Origin: Colletotrichum lupini
Taxonomy: Eukaryota > Ascomycota > Sordariomycetes > Glomerellales > Glomerellaceae
Direction of reading: 5' to 3'
NCBI RefSeq assembly: GCF_023278565.1
Contig: NC_064675.1
Coordinates: 4,278,001 to 4,342,000 of the forward strand
Length of the DNA stretch: 64,000 nt
A program made the translations under genes and the position numbers. Below are positions 12,531-26,200 of the stretch, in pieces. Position 1 is the stretch's first letter; every line of letters begins with the position of its first letter. The notes under the pieces are model-generated. The model saw only the letters and a program-made list of their open reading frames with translations, did no database searches and was not told the origin of the DNA.

Positions 12531-14138
12531 AAGGCCGTCGTCCTCACGGCGGCCTTCGTCGAACCATTCTCCCCACGGCTTCACACGCGAGAAACAATTC
12601 TTCGTCACCGGCCACCGTAGATGCATTCGCAAATCCTCGCATCACAACGCTTTCGCAGCAGCCCACATATCCCGGCGCTTCGCCTGTCCTCCAGACTCCA
12701 GTAGCCGCCCACGCCGCCGCCCTGCCCCAAGCTCACACTCCATCCCTGCTATGCCAATACGACCCCAAAGAGTACTTCCTGCAGTCTCCCTTTCGCAATC
12801 GCGCCGCCTCTTCTGCGGCCCGTCGACTTCCTCACCTTTCCGCTGCTCGTCTCTGGAACCCAACCAACTCTACACCACGCCTTCCCGATAAGCCAGCTCT
12901 TCGCAAACGACGACCCTCGACACCGCCTCCCCCCGCCGTTCCTCTCTCGCATCCGACTCTCGATCCATTGTCCGTCGACCCTGCTGACCCTCTCGGCATC
13001 GGCGCAAGCGACTATCCGCTGCTGACTCTCCCGGAGCAGCGCCAAACGCGACATTCGACATCGAATCGAAATAGCCTCCAAATCGACCGCAGTGGGAGTG
13101 GTGCAGAGCATCGCATCAGCCTACCACCATCAGTGCGCCATTCATACGACGGACGAAGGTCCGCTGATCCTTCGCCAACATTCTTGGATCCCGACGCTCA
13201 CCCCGCCGACGAGGAAGAAGAAGCACCTGCGGAACCTTCTGCCGAGACCCGAGTGACTGGTTTGAGGAAACGTGGACAGAGTATTTCTGACCCAGTCATA
13301 CGAGATTTTGCCATAACACTCAACGACAAAGGGAAAGGAAAGGCATCCATGGAGCCAGGCGCAGAGAATCAGGGACGAGGGGTCTCCAAGGACTTGGAGC
13401 GCGGGCCAGATGTGCTTCCACGTCATTCAAATGTGTCGGCTGGCGATGGCATGGGTATTGGGTCGGCCATTTCATCTTCAAACTCGTCGATTATGGGAGA
13501 GGAACTGCCGCCGGATCTGGGCGAAGAATGGGGTCCACAACATCCCTGCTTCCCTCATATGAATCCTCACGTTCCTCTCGACTCGCCAGAGTATCATAAC
13601 ACTCGAATCATCCGCATACGCCGAGACTGGTTGATCGAGGGAGACTTGGCTCCGACGTTTTCTAACTTGTATCCTGAAATCTTGGATCCGGCCGGCTTGT
13701 CAGAACAAGAGTTTCGGAGGATTGTCGACAAGCTCAACGGCGAACTCATTCCTATATTCAGCCCATACAACTGGAGAAACGTGGTCGATAGCATGCTCGG
13801 ACTCGTTACGGGTTGGCTGTGGGATGATTTGGGGTTTACAGGTGTCAAAGCTCGGCTGAAGCGCCTGGAACGCTGGATTGACCAGTGGAACAACGAGATG
13901 GAAAAGACAATCGGCAATGAAGACAGTTCAATGGCCCCAAGAATCATTTCACTGAGGAAGACGGGGTACATGACAGTAAGTTCAAGTTGCCGAACCCACG
14001 TGCAATACTGTACTAACTCAGGAAAAGCTCGACATACAAATCCCAGATCCGGAAATTGCGCCTGCTCCTAGCACACCTGGCGGTTCAAGGTCTGGAAGCC
14101 TGCCAATGGAGCCGGCAACCGCCGTGATGGCATCATAA
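12531..14138 (+). CDS. ERF4: Erf4 family protein, palmitoyltransferase subunit (5' end unresolved)
   Basis: The recognisable part is the Erf4 / golgin A7 domain at about nt 13540-13890 (FPHMNPHV, RIRRDWLIEGDLAPTF, SPYNWRNVVDSMLG, LERWIDQWN). Erf4 is the partner of the DHHC enzyme Erf2, which palmitoylates Ras at ER/Golgi membranes. A 46-bp intron, 13976-14021, has a GTAAGT donor, a TACTAAC branch site and a CAG acceptor. It joins ...GYMT to EKLDIQIPDPE and the frame ends at TAA 14136-14138. The N-terminal half is a low-complexity linker. The frame is open from 12531, but no ATG precedes residue-like sequence until 13349, inside the conserved-looking gene, so the true start lies upstream. One consistent solution is an intron at 12529-12620 (GTAAGG...GTAG) joining the frame that ends at 12528. 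The domain call is firm; the N-terminus is not. Confidence 0.8.
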
Positions 14139-15824
14139 TATGGCAAGGCGACTTTATTGTCTGTCCTCTGCCTAACAACCTTCTTCCCTTCGACTTCGTA
14201 TTTCATCGTACACTCTTTCTAATCAAGGATCGGCCGCGGCCTGTGGGACGAACCGACATGAGCTTATACGACCGTAGCCTCACTTCTTCATCAGGCACTC
14301 GATATCCATTTACTACTACCCGGGGTTATTTTACTCTTTTTTCCAATCCCCACCCCCTACTACTACTATTACCTTATACCAAGGCATGGCGCGGAGTTCA
14401 AGGATCCCTTGGCTGGGACAGTCACGAAATGTGAAGCAAATGATTTCTTATACGCTTTTTTTCCGAGTTCACCTTCTGGGTGAACCTATGTGCTTTATAT
14501 GCCAGAACGTGCGGAATGGGAGCGATCCTGAGATGAGGGGAACCCGTCTATCGTCGGGATGATGAAGTAGGAGCACATGAGCTCGGGGGACCCCTGTAAT
14601 TTGTTTAGATACCTGATGTGCTTCAAAACTTCGTTTCTTTCGACTATGCAAATCTCTGTTCCTCTCAGTGCATCGTCCTTGATGTGCCACCTCTCAACCT
14701 GCGTTTGGCTATGCTCATTCTTGTCCACGAGCACGGCTAGAGTGCTCCTGCGTGTTACAACGCATAGATTAGCTGTGTGCGGTATCCTTTGAGATGCCAT
14801 GTCGTTTCCGTGCCGCCTCTTGTTGGGCGCGGTGGTAGGAAGCTCGACCTTGCATGTATCGTCCTCATGTAAAATATGCATCCTGAGAGCGAGTGAGAAC
14901 GATATCATGGCCCCCAGTCCTATTCATTGGGCCGAACACCCGCAAAGGTACATTGAAACTACCTACCTAAGGCATCTACGAAACTATGATACAGCACTGG
15001 AATATACACGAGAAACCTGAATACACGCAGGAGGGAAGCCCATATGTACCCCCTCAACTCCAGTCTAGTCACCAGCACAGCAGGCGCCCCTCTAGGTCGG
15101 GGGGTCAGGTCAAACTGGCTGGGTGGTGGAATGGTTCATGGTCGCTAATTATTCACGCCAACCAGCCTACTCGACGACAGGCTCAGCGCATACGAGAGTA
15201 CCCGAGTTCGAATCCCAGCATGAGCACCAAGAGATGTAGCCACACCGGTGGTGAACTCTTTTTTGTTTTCTGTATCCGTATATCGCCTTGTATTCATACC
15301 AAGATCTTAATTGGCCTTGAGATAAGAGTTTCCTGTCTATGAGATACAAAAGAAGTTTTAATAAGATTCCTCATCAAGACAAAAACTTAGGAGCTTCCAA
15401 GCACAACGAAGATAGGTAGACGATGTGAAGGTTGATTACTCTCCATCCTTCCTTTGGCACTTCCGGTAAAGCGATTAACTCCGATTAGACAACCCCGCTA
15501 TAGAAATATAATGCGATCCAATTTCAGGGGTCAATGCGAAAACTCCAGGGACCTGGCGCCTTATGCACGAGCCACTTTTACAGTGCATCAAGCTGAGGTG
15601 CCGTGTGCTTTCCCCTGGACCGCGTCGATGGAACGCGCCCACCGCGAACGAAATCGACAGCTCCCACACTGGCACTTTAAGGTAGCTTCCCCCCCAAACG
15701 AGTATCTCGCCGATTTCGACACCTCAACACCATCTTTTGCCGTCCTACACCTCACATTCTCGACACTCCTTGAACCAAAGCGTTCCTTGCTCTACACATC
15801 TACAAACCAAGCAACCAAAAAAAG
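14139..15824. other. Intergenic region ERF4-RIM1
   Basis: No gene is supported. It contains the ERF4 3' region, a TACCTACCTAAGG word near 14960, and a degenerate tRNA-like segment at about 15134-15226. The 60 bp before 15825 are the likely RIM1 leader (CAACCAAAAAAAG before ATG). Confidence 0.5.
15134..15226 (+). other. Degenerate tRNA-like segment
   Basis: The B-box-like word GAGTTCGAATC lies at 15204-15214. The seven bases after the would-be T arm (CATGAGC) can pair with GTTCATG at 15134-15140 as an acceptor stem. The T stem has two mismatches and no good A box or anticodon arm is visible, so this is not a functional tRNA. It could be a tRNA relic, a tRNA-derived SINE fragment or chance. 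Confidence 0.2.
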
Positions 15825-16460
15825 ATGTCTGCTTCCGCCCTCTTCCGCCGCGCCGCCGTCGCCCCGCGCATGGCCTCCGCCGCCCGCGCATTCAGCACCA
15901 CCCCGTCTAACAACGTCGCCCGCATCACTATCGTCGGCAACCTCGCCGACGCCCCCGAGGTCGTCCCAACCAGCACCGGCCGCGAGATTATCAGATACGC
16001 CGTCGCCAGCAACAGCGGGCCCAAGGATAACCGCCAGACCAGCTGGTTCCGTGTCACGAGCTTTGAGGCTGAGGGTCCCCGTCGGGATTTCCTTCAGAGC
16101 TTGCCCAAGGGGTACGCATGCACCCACATCCACACCGCAATGATAAGCTTGGGGGGAGGCGGAGAGAGATGAAGGATAAAAGGTGTTTGAGGGGTTTCAA
16201 AGTGTGCTAACGTGTTGTAATAGCACTCTGGTCTACGTCGAGGGCGAAGCTGCCATGCGCGCCTACCAAGATGCCGAGGGCAAGAACCGCAGCTCCCTGA
16301 GCATTATCCAGCGTACGTCTTCTCCCCACTCAACATACCATCCCAATGCGAATCGGCTTTCGAGGAAGAGATGGAGCTACGCTAACATCAGGTCACAGGC
16401 TCTATCGAGGTCCTCAAGCGTCCTTACACCGGCAACAACGGCGGCGAGGCCAGCGAGTAA
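15825..16460 (+). CDS. RIM1: Mitochondrial single-stranded DNA-binding protein
   Basis: Exons 15825-16111, 16224-16312 and 16399-16460 encode 145 residues. The introns are GTACGC...TAG (112 bp) and GTACGT...CAG (86 bp, with a GCTAAC branch site); both restore the frame. The N-terminus (MSASALFRRAAVAPRM, Arg/Ala-rich, then ARAFSTTP) is a typical mitochondrial presequence. The rest is the single OB fold of bacterial-type SSB: ARITIVGNLADAPEV, TSWFRVTSF, TLVYVEGEA and SIEVLKRP. The protein coats single-stranded mitochondrial DNA during replication and repair. Length fits the Rim1 family, which lacks the long acidic tail of bacterial SSB. The gene converges on GSH2. Confidence 0.93.
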
Positions 16461-16846
16461 ATGCACCCCAACCCCAATACAACAAACGGAGTTTCTCTTG
16501 TGCCATGTACGAAACGAACGACAGACGAGTGTACCCTTGAAGAGACCCTGACCTGGACTGGCCTCCCTCCTCTCTATCTCCACTCTATCGAGATTTTTCC
16601 TATATCTTCTTTGTGTACAATGACCTGATAAATGGGCTGGTTGAGGCGTGCTGTACGAAAACTCTTTTTTTCTAGGACGATAATTGATACCATGGGTTGC
16701 TCCTCTCACTCGCGCCTTGACTGTGATCTTGCGCTACGTTTGCTCTAGCTGCTTGAACCATTTGTTCCATTTCAATGTTCACTCAGGTCACGCACAGGAA
16801 TTGTTCAACGGCTCCATGATAATCTAATCCGCCAGATGTGCTCTCC
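16461..16846. other. Convergent 3' region RIM1 / GSH2
   Basis: 386 bp between two convergent stop codons, expected to hold both 3' UTRs and polyadenylation sites. Nothing else was seen. Confidence 0.5.
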
Positions 16847-18603
16847 TCAGACGAGCGTACAGCTATCCATGCATCCAAAACCCGCAGCGACACCACCCTC
16901 GTTGCTAGTATCGCCCTTGGTGCGGAGCAGATAGCCAGCCTCCTCGTTGTGAACCACCTTACCGGTGCCCTGATCCCACACTGCAGTACCGTAGATGCCA
17001 AGCTCGCAGATGACGCCGCCTTCTTCGAGGTTGCCGTTGCGGAGGATGATGTTGTCCTGCTTAGGCGGCGTGATGAGCTCCATCAGGATGTACGAACCCC
17101 AGTGCGTCTCGGGCGTCTTCTTCAGGAACTCGGGAATGTCCTCGCGGTAGTGGTTGTTGCCGCCGCCTTCCCTCTGGGGCTTGAGGACGTAGCTCTTGCA
17201 TAGCTCCGGGTCCTGCGCGATCTTGCGCGCCTTGAGCCCGGCCTCGGAGGTGTCCATCGGGAAGATGTTGGTGAAGGTCTCAAACACCGCGGCCGTGCTG
17301 GGAGCGTCGTCGGGGATGAACCGGCCGAGGACCGAAGGCGAGGCACCACCCGCCGCCGCCGCTGGTCTCGGCGTCGCCAGGACCTGCTGAATCTTCTTGC
17401 TGCCGGCCAGCTGGGTCAGGACGGTGGGGCACTTGATGGCGGACGACCTCTCGAGGTGGTAGCGGGCCTCCCAGGCGCTCTCGTCCGGGTAGTCGGACGG
17501 GTCGTACCAGCACCGCAGGTACGCGACAGCGACCTCGAACACCTTGGTTGGGTCCCGTGGCAGCTTGTAGAGAAGCTGGCGCTTGGGGGTGTCGGCGACG
17601 GTGGTGTGCTGCAGGAGCTCGGAGAAGGGGATGCGGAAGACGGTGACGGGGTCGGCGGCGTCGTTGACGAGAGCGTACTCGAGGTGACGCTGGTCAAAGA
17701 TATTTCTCTCGCCGCCCTGGACAACGAAGATGACGCACTTTGTGTGGCCGAGCTCCGATGGGCCGTAGGCGTCGTAGGCGGCGCGGATGCCGCCGGATAG
17801 GCCTTGAACGCTTTTGTTCTCGGGCAGGTCGAGGGACCCTGACTCGATGGGATGATCAAGCAGAGGGTACTCTGCCACGGAAAGAAACCTATGTGCGTTT
17901 AGTATTCTGGGTTTCTCTCTCCTTGCGAGATGTGTAAGATTACTTATGGAGAAGCGAGGTTCGGGACGAAAGGCCACCAAAGGATGAAGCTATCGTGTTA
18001 AACTCGACCTGCTTGACTTGGCGTTTAGGTTCGTCTGAGGAGGTATCCTGGTGGACAAGATAGTCTGATCTGAACAATCCCAGAGAGAGACTCTGCACAT
18101 CATTAGTCACATTGCCTGAAGCATCGGTAGACTACGCACTTGAGTATATCCCTCCTTCTTCACTCGCACGTGGGTATCCCACAGCTTGCCAATGAAGTCG
18201 TCGCCTCCCTTGACCCTACGCGTTGTCAGCATCATTTCCTATGGTCGTTCAGACTACACTTGATGCGTGACTATCAAGCTGAAGTGGAAACATACTCATC
18301 CACCATGGCACTCAAAAACTCCTCATCCCTGCTGATGGCGGCATAGAGCTCATTATAGGTCTTTTGCACAAATCTCGCCTGTTCGAAGCATCCCTTGGGG
18401 AAAGGACTAGGGAACAGAGTTACGGGTACGTTTACCGCAAGAATACCTTTGGGGTCCGACTCCGGCGTCACGACCGTAGGAGGCGGCCGGACTGACAAGC
18501 CATTGCCGATAGCCCAATCCTTGACGGTCTGGACGAGGGCGTCTTGCTCCGACTGGGAGAGCCGGGGCGGGTACTGCTCCCTCGTCAACGTCGGAGTTGC
18601 CAT
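16847..18603 (-). CDS. GSH2: Glutathione synthetase
   Basis: Exons 18603-18296, 18215-18140, 18092-17944 and 17888-16847 give 524 residues. The introns are 80, 47, 51-55 bp class with GTATGT, GTGCGT and GTAATC donors, and all junctions keep frame (for example DE/VKGGDDFIGKLWDTHVR and LLHK/FLSVAEY). The enzyme joins glycine to gamma-glutamylcysteine with ATP, the last step of glutathione synthesis in the cytosol. Visible family signatures are VEFNTIASSFGGL, the glycine-rich ATP loop REGGGNNHY (about residues 417-425) and the C-terminal loop GGVAAGFG (about 509-516) that closes over the active site. An Ala/Pro-rich insert (PRPAAAAGG) near residue 355 is a linker. The start is the first ATG; the N-terminus matches family length. 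Confidence 0.95.
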
Positions 18604-20286
18604 GCTGCTGGTGAAATTTTCCTTGATGAGACTGAGTCTAGAGCCCCGACTGCAAGCTACAATGGTCCTGAAATTGGATGAGCTGGTATAGTTGCGCCTC
18701 CGTGATTAATAATTGCAAGTCGGATAATTTGAGTCGAATGAGAGTAGGAACAGCGACGGATCGTCAAGGTTAAACCCTTTTTGGTGGTGAAAAGACAGGC
18801 CTGACTTTGTCTGAAACAAACAGAGACTCAAGCCAGTTGTCGAGTCTACTGAGATTATGTGAAGTCAAATATCACCGGATGAGGAATGAGTGTTCATGTC
18901 AGTGAGGTATGTCTGGCGGGGGAGTGACGAGAAATCGGCTGCCCCACCATGAACTGCTGGTCTGGATTTCAAATGGCTGGTACTCCCACTGTACCTCAGC
19001 CAGCAGGTACGATGCACACAAGACGTGATCAATCTAAGTGGGGAGAATTTACAAGCAATGACTTGACATCAGGCTATACGGAAGCTCAACGAGATTTGCA
19101 ACTATTTGGACATCAAGACCAAATGATGATAATCGGCTTGAACTCTACTAAGTGACCCTGGACCGTCTTCTGCAAGAGTCCTTCAAGGCAACGAAAGACG
19201 TCCCATGGAAATACAAACCAAGTGATGGCGGGGTCGGATGGAAGCTTGGAAGTCAGTTCCGTGCCTGCGATTTACCCCTCCATCCCACTCCGATAAGGGA
19301 CTTCGGCTCTTCGCAGGGGCAGGAACGACCTCTGCTAAGGTAAGGTAAGGTGTCTTAGTTAATCTTGAATCCGAAAGATCGGTCACGTGTCGGAGGGGAC
19401 GTGCTGCAAGTCATCTAACTTCATTTGGACTAGCTCATATACCGAAAGATACATTGCCTTCATCCAGAGCGTTTAAGGCGAGGTACCCTGCGGGCCTGCT
19501 TGACTAGGGAAGGTGGGGCTTGAGCAGGTCAATTGCGACTTCCGCGACTTCTCCAGACTCACGCGTCGTGAATTCGACATTGGCAACCGAAGCGGCAATG
19601 CCTCTCGAGATTGGTACCATCACTTCCTCCCACCACAATCACCACTTTCCATACGCCCTCCCGCTGACCCAACCCAAATTTGAAAGACCCGCCTCATCCT
19701 TCTGCCGGTAACTTCTTTACAAAGTCTTTCCCGTATCCACCACTTAACTTCTGCTAGTGGCTGGTCTTCTTCACAATCGTCAACTACCTCTTATTTGGTG
19801 GAACAAACGCATCCTCTTTTTGTCGAGACTTCTCGGGCTGTCCAGAACTCAGAGATACAGCTCAAGTTCCGAAAACCGGCAGTCAGCACGATTGTCTTCT
19901 CCCCTGCATTCGACCCATCCGACCAAGTAATCAAGGACCACTCATGCGCTTTGTTACCTGCATCAAAATTCGCCGTAAGTCTGGCTTCAAGATTGTTGCT
20001 GTCTATTTCTCGAACCAAAGCCCGACACTGGTTCTTTCGTCATGTTCTTTCACCGGTGGATCATACTTTCGAGGTCGCTACATATCACTGCAGCTATCCC
20101 CCAAGCTTTTTGCCCTTTTCTCTCACAATCTACCTTCATACACATTGCTTCAAGCTCGCTTGACCAGTGAACTCTGTTTTCACTACCCATGCCCGAGATC
20201 TGCGTCCTTCATACCCTCTTTCCTCAGTCTGGTGCTAATCAATTTGTCAATTTCTAGCCAACCTCATGTCCTAAACGACAGCCACC
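18604..20286. other. Divergent intergenic region GSH2 / SNF2 gene
   Basis: About 1.7 kb between the divergent starts of GSH2 and the SNF2 gene. No gene was seen. A TAAGGTAAGGTAAGG repeat lies near 19340. From 19700 the plus strand is pyrimidine-rich, like a leader. A possible 5'-UTR intron could start at the GTAAGT at 19974 and end at TTTCTAG near 20260; that is weak. Confidence 0.45.
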
Positions 20287-23200
20287 ATGGAGGGCAATGA
20301 GGATGATCCCTTCAACTGGGACGTTGAACGGCTGGTACATGAGCTATGCACCGCTGAAAGTCGGCCATGGCATCCGAAACTTACGAGCAAGAGGCCCAAC
20401 CCGGTAATTCTTGCAAAAGCACTCCGTGAGCATGACATTGACGGGGAGACGCTTCTCACCTACGAAGATGTCATGCCCCCTCTTGACGGTCTTCTCAGAG
20501 ACCTCGGCATCGTCAAAATCGTTCACAAGATGACGATTGTCAAAGCCATCCACTATCTCAAGTCGAAAAGCCACGGTTATCGACATCAGAAGATCGAAAT
20601 GGCAAAAGAGGAGGCAGATAGCCAAGAAAGCTCGCTAGAGCTGCATATCAACGGCAAACCGGAGCCCGCAGCCCCAAATCCCAGTACCACAGAGGACCCT
20701 CCAACGACTATCACAACGCAAGACGTCAACACGGATCAAGATGCATTGGCCTCCGTCGTTGAAGAGAAAGACATGCAGACGAGCGAACCACCTCAGAAGA
20801 AGAGAAAGATGGCGCCAACATTGATCACCAGTACTATTACAGGGATTGGCAACATACCTATCAGAACCCCGGCCGACGACGTTGTTACTCGGAAGTCTAT
20901 GACAGCAGATACCCGGCTACCCTTGTCGAATACGACCCCCAGAGGAAACCGCGGGAAAACATCGCCGGCCATCCCAGCTGTAACAGACGACGCTATTTCT
21001 CAGGAGCTCGATAAAGCAAGCATAAGGCCTTCTCCATCGCCTGCGGCTTCCAGAAGAACACATTCGGATACTCAGCAAGTGGACCAGAAGCTTGTCTCAA
21101 GATTCAATCCTCTGGGGGCGTACTTTGGACCCGATGCGCTCATTATCAGCCGTCAAGTCCCTCAGTCAAGCCTTGCACCTGGTGCAAGCCCCGCAGATGA
21201 AGGCAGCAATACATTCCACTTCGTTGCTAGGGGCTTGATTCCCACCGGACACAGCCGGCAAGTCCACCGAGCGTTGCGACGACTACTGCGCATGAACGAC
21301 AAGTCTTTGATATTGTTGCGCAATGGTATGTCTCCTTTTGTGGAGCCTGAGGAGGAAGACGAGATTCTTCCGGTATTCGGGGACTCCGATGACGACGAAG
21401 GTTACGACACAGAGACAAGAGACGCCATCGAGGAAGAGGAAGAGGAGAAAAAGCGAGAAATGGAACTCAAGTCTCACCACCTGACTCCGGATGATGTCGA
21501 ACGTGTACTAAAGGAGGAAATACAACGGATTGAAGCCTCTTGGGAGGAGAGAAAACTAATCAAAAAGCATTGGAAAGCCAACGCCATCTGGAACAAGGCC
21601 CGGCGCACTGGTCTCGTCCGACAGATAGCGAGTACCACATCTCGACTCGAGGCTCTCAATAACCGCATAGAAAAGCTTTGTCGAGAAATCAAGCTGAACG
21701 AATGGCCGGCCGAAGATCAGCTGCGCAGACAAGCACGGTGCCTTGAGTCTAGCGTCGAGGACCGGAGAGCTGAAAAGTGGCTTCTCGATACCTTGCGAGG
21801 ACCCGAACCCATCCGACCACTGACGATGCCTAAGCAACGGCCAAATCCAGCCCCGCGGCCCGATCTCTCTGACGAGGATGGCGACCTTATCACCAGCGGC
21901 GACGACGACGACGATGACGACTTCGTAATTGACGATGATGACGAATTGGGGGTTGACGATATGACAAACGCGCTCCCGCCCGTGGCGAGCGCGACTCGCC
22001 CAAAAAGTCCCATGGATTTGGACGACCCTGAAGATGTGCCAATGCAGGAGCCGCAACCTCCGCGATTGCTCAAAGACGAGTCTCCAGCCGACGCTCTGGT
22101 CGATATGAAATCCGACCTTGGCATAATCGACTTGACAATGGTTGACTCCGAGCCTGAGGATGAACCTGAGAATGAGCCCGCGCCCTCCGAGCATGAGCTT
22201 GAGCTTGCGCTTCCCGAGGCGGATTTCATCTCTCTAGTCACGCCTGAAAAGCCAAGGGCATCGGCAGCCGCAACGCCAGCCCCTGAAAGCGATGGTGACG
22301 AGCAGCAACAGCCAACAAAGGAACAACTAGAAACCCCATTCGACCAATATGGCAAGATTGGGGACATCGCGCCGACGATATGGAGAAAGCATGGAGACAA
22401 CAAGCGACTTTTGATCTGCGTCATCTCACGGCTTACTCCGCGATGGAGAGAGGCCTTCTTTCGCCTTATCCAGAGCATGGATCCCGCTGATATCTGGACG
22501 GACTTCGTGATCGCAGCTCTTGAGGATTTGCCTGAAAATCACAGCCAAGAAAGTGCGGTCGAGCTCGGCACCGTCATTGCCCGCTTGTTCAGAGTCTTTG
22601 CACTCTGTAAGCCGGCGGCTGCCAATACCATCACCAGAAGGCTCAACAACAAAATCAAGGTCAGGAAGATAAAGGGTAAGGTAGATCAGTTTGAGGATTT
22701 CTGTCAATTCGTCAAGACTGGCATACTGCCCAACTTTCCTGAGGGTACCCGAGCCAGCAGCTCTGGCCGCCGTGGAAGCTTTGATACTGGGGAGTCCCAA
22801 GGAGATTTTACCGACGACGATATCGAAGTTTCTCCGTCTAAGAAACGGAAGACTTTGGTAGCCATGGATCAGACCGCTATAGATCTCCGTGAAAGTGACC
22901 GACGCCGGAGAGAAGAGCAGGAGCAGCGACGAAAGGAATTGCGCAAGAAGCTGGCAGCATCCGACACCATCTCGAGCGACAAGTCACGTCTCATTATCAA
23001 CGAAACCAAGGGAGATGACGAAGGCCTGATCTACATTAACAGCGAAATCGGTCAACGCATCAAGGACCACCAGATTGAAGGTGTCCGCTTCCTGTGGAAC
23101 CAGATCGTCTACGACGCCAAGGTGCGGCAGGGATGTCTCCTCGCTCACACCATGGGGCTCGGCAAGACCATGCAGGTCATCACATTACTTGTTGCCATCG

Positions 23201-26200
23201 CCGAGGCCGCACGATCGAAAGATGAGTCTATTTTATCACAAATTCCAGAGGACCTTAGACAATCCAAGACTCTGGTACTTTGCCCGGCCTTGCTTGTCGA
23301 CAACTGGATGGATGAGTTGTTGATGTGGGCCCCTGATGGTGTTCTTGGCCACTTCTACAAAATGGAAGCCGTCGTCAATGCACTAGAGAGAGCCCCCATG
23401 ATCCGGGACTGGGATAAAACCGGCGGCGTCATGATCATTGGCTACGACATGTTCAAGAGACTGGCCGCTCCTCTAGGGGGCGAGATGCTGACACCCCAGG
23501 AGAAGTCGATTGCGCAAATACTCACAGAAAGCCCTAACCTTGTTGTTGCGGATGAGGCTCACAAAATGAAGAACCCTGACTCATTGATAGCTATCGCAGC
23601 CGCCAAGTTCAAAACTCAACGACGCATCGCACTCACCGGTTCACCTCTGGCAAACAATGTGATAGAATTCTATTGCATGATCAACTGGGTCGCACCTAAT
23701 TATCTGGGTCCCCTGTCAGAGTTCAAGGACTACTATGCCGAACCGATTCAGTCTGGCCTCTACGAGGACAGCACTGGAAGTCAATATCGAAAGGCAAAGA
23801 AACAACTTGCTGTTTTGGAGGCTACTGTAGCACCCAAGACGAACAGAGCAACAATCAAATCCTGTCTTAAGAACGACCTTCCGCCAAAGATGGAATTTGT
23901 ACTTACTGTTCCCATGACACCAATTCAGGGCAAGCTCTACGACGCTTTCCTCGCTGCCCTCAACAACGACGCGGACGTTGCAGGCGTCAAGACTCTGGGT
24001 GCAAACATCAACTTTAGCCTCATCGTCAACCACCCTCGTTGCTGGCAAAACAGACTTATTGAGGAGCGTGCGGCGTTGTTGAAGAAAGAGCCGACTAGTC
24101 TGACTCTGTCAAGCACAATCATCAGCGAGGGCCTGAAAATCCTGCAACGAGAGCAGGATGTGCCTTCGCCTGCCTTGTCTTGGAAAGTACAGCTCCTCGT
24201 CGGCATTCTGGACCAGTGCGAAAGGATGAAGGAGAAAGTTCTCGTCTTTTCACAATCAATCCCGACTCTGGATTATCTGGAAAATCTGTTCAGACAACAG
24301 CGGAGAAAATTCTCTCGGCTGGATGGGACTACTCCAATCCATAAGAGGCAGCAGCAAGTCAAAAATTTCAACAGTGGTGAAAACCAAGTCTATTTGATTT
24401 CAACAACAGCCGGTGGGGTTGGCCTGAACATCCACGGCGCCAGTCGCGTGGTCATCTTCGACTACAAATATAATCCCATTCACGAGCAGCAAGCGGTGGG
24501 TCGAGCGTACCGCATTGGCCAGCGAAAGCCGGTATATGTTTACAAGTTCATATCTGGCGGGACATTCGAACAAGCGCTTCACAACAGAAATGTATTCAAG
24601 ACCCAACTGGCGTCAAGAGTTGTGGACAGCGAAAACCCGAAAAGATGGTCCAAGAAAGATAATGAATACGCCAAGACTCGCTGGGAGCCTGATCAGGATG
24701 ACCTCAGTCCATTCGCCGGCAAGGACGTTGTTCTCGACAGCCTATTGACCCATCCAAGCATGTCTCAGGGCATACGCTCGATCATCATGACGGATACCTT
24801 TGAAGAGGAAGATACGTCCGAAATCTTAACGCCCGAGGACTTGAAGGATGTGAGGAACCAGGTCTACATGAATTCTATCCGCAACACCGACCCAGAGAAG
24901 TATCGAGAGATGGAGCTGGCACGGATCGCTAAACTTGGCGCTCCAGCCTTGGTGGGTGCAACATCATACATGCCACAAACAGTCACCCAGACCTTTGGTG
25001 TGGCTGGGAGCAGCGTCCAAACACCAATCCCAACTCCAAACCTCCCTCAAAGGCCTGTCTTCAACACATACCAGGCATTTCATCTGGTGGAAGCTATGAA
25101 GCCCTTACCCGATACGATGAAGCCGCCGCAAATTACGCCTGTGCCGGTGCCGGTGCCTGGGGCTCTGGCAACTCAGATTGACACTGCACCGATACAACAA
25201 GCTGCCGCTTCCTTGCAGTCGATGCAGCTTGCAACTGCCGTTTCTGATGCGCAAATTACGGAGCAGACTGCTGAGCGGGTATCAGTAGAGGTAAAGTTTA
25301 CCTCCAGATCTGGGTGAACATGGCTAACATGATCAAACATCACAGCCTCAAGTAGCTGGCCCTATGCCCATGGCTGGTGCCAATACCTTCTTTAGGGCTC
25401 AGCAGACACCAAGCTCTCCCCCGCCTGGAGACAAATCTCTCTCATCCCCTGCGGTCAAGAGGCCCAAGAGGCCCGGAATTACTAATTGGGAGGACCAGTT
25501 CAAGCACAAAATTCTCGAGTCACTCGATACGATAACGGACTCGGCGATAGCTGATGCGGTCAAGGAGGACAAGGCCGTCCTGGCTGACCGGATCGCAAGC
25601 TCGACATGGCTCGTGAGATCGGAGATGAAGGAGGGAGAGTTGCCAAACCACTCGCATATGAAGGAGCTGTGCAGCTTGATGACAGTCCCGAGATTTGCAG
25701 CAGCTGTCATCACAGGACATATTCCTCCCTCTCAGCTTGCGTACGCGCCGATTGACGGACTCAAAAGTCTTTCGAACGAGTTGACGACGCTTCAAGAACA
25801 CCAATTCCGCGAAAAGCTTAAGCTGGGTCAAGACATGACTGAGGAGCCTAAAGTATGAGCCCGACGCCTCTCATTCCATTGCTCTGCCATTGCATTTTTC
25901 GTCTTTCAGTACTCACCTATTCAGCAAACCTTTTTTTGCAGCTAACGACTTGATCAGCAGCATCCGCAGATCGTTTCCGACAAAACCAAACCTTCCCCAA
26001 ACGTTCGCCGAGCGAATCCTTTCCAGGAAGACGACGACGACGACGACGACAATTTGGATTTGCTTCGGGAGGTTGCGGGAAGAAGGCGACATCGTGCGCC
26101 CAGGCTTCCCACATGGGCAAGTAAAGCAATCGAAGAAGGAAAACTCGGGGAACAACGCCGCACAGGGGAGCCTTCGTCATCAGCGTCGGCGTCGGCATCG

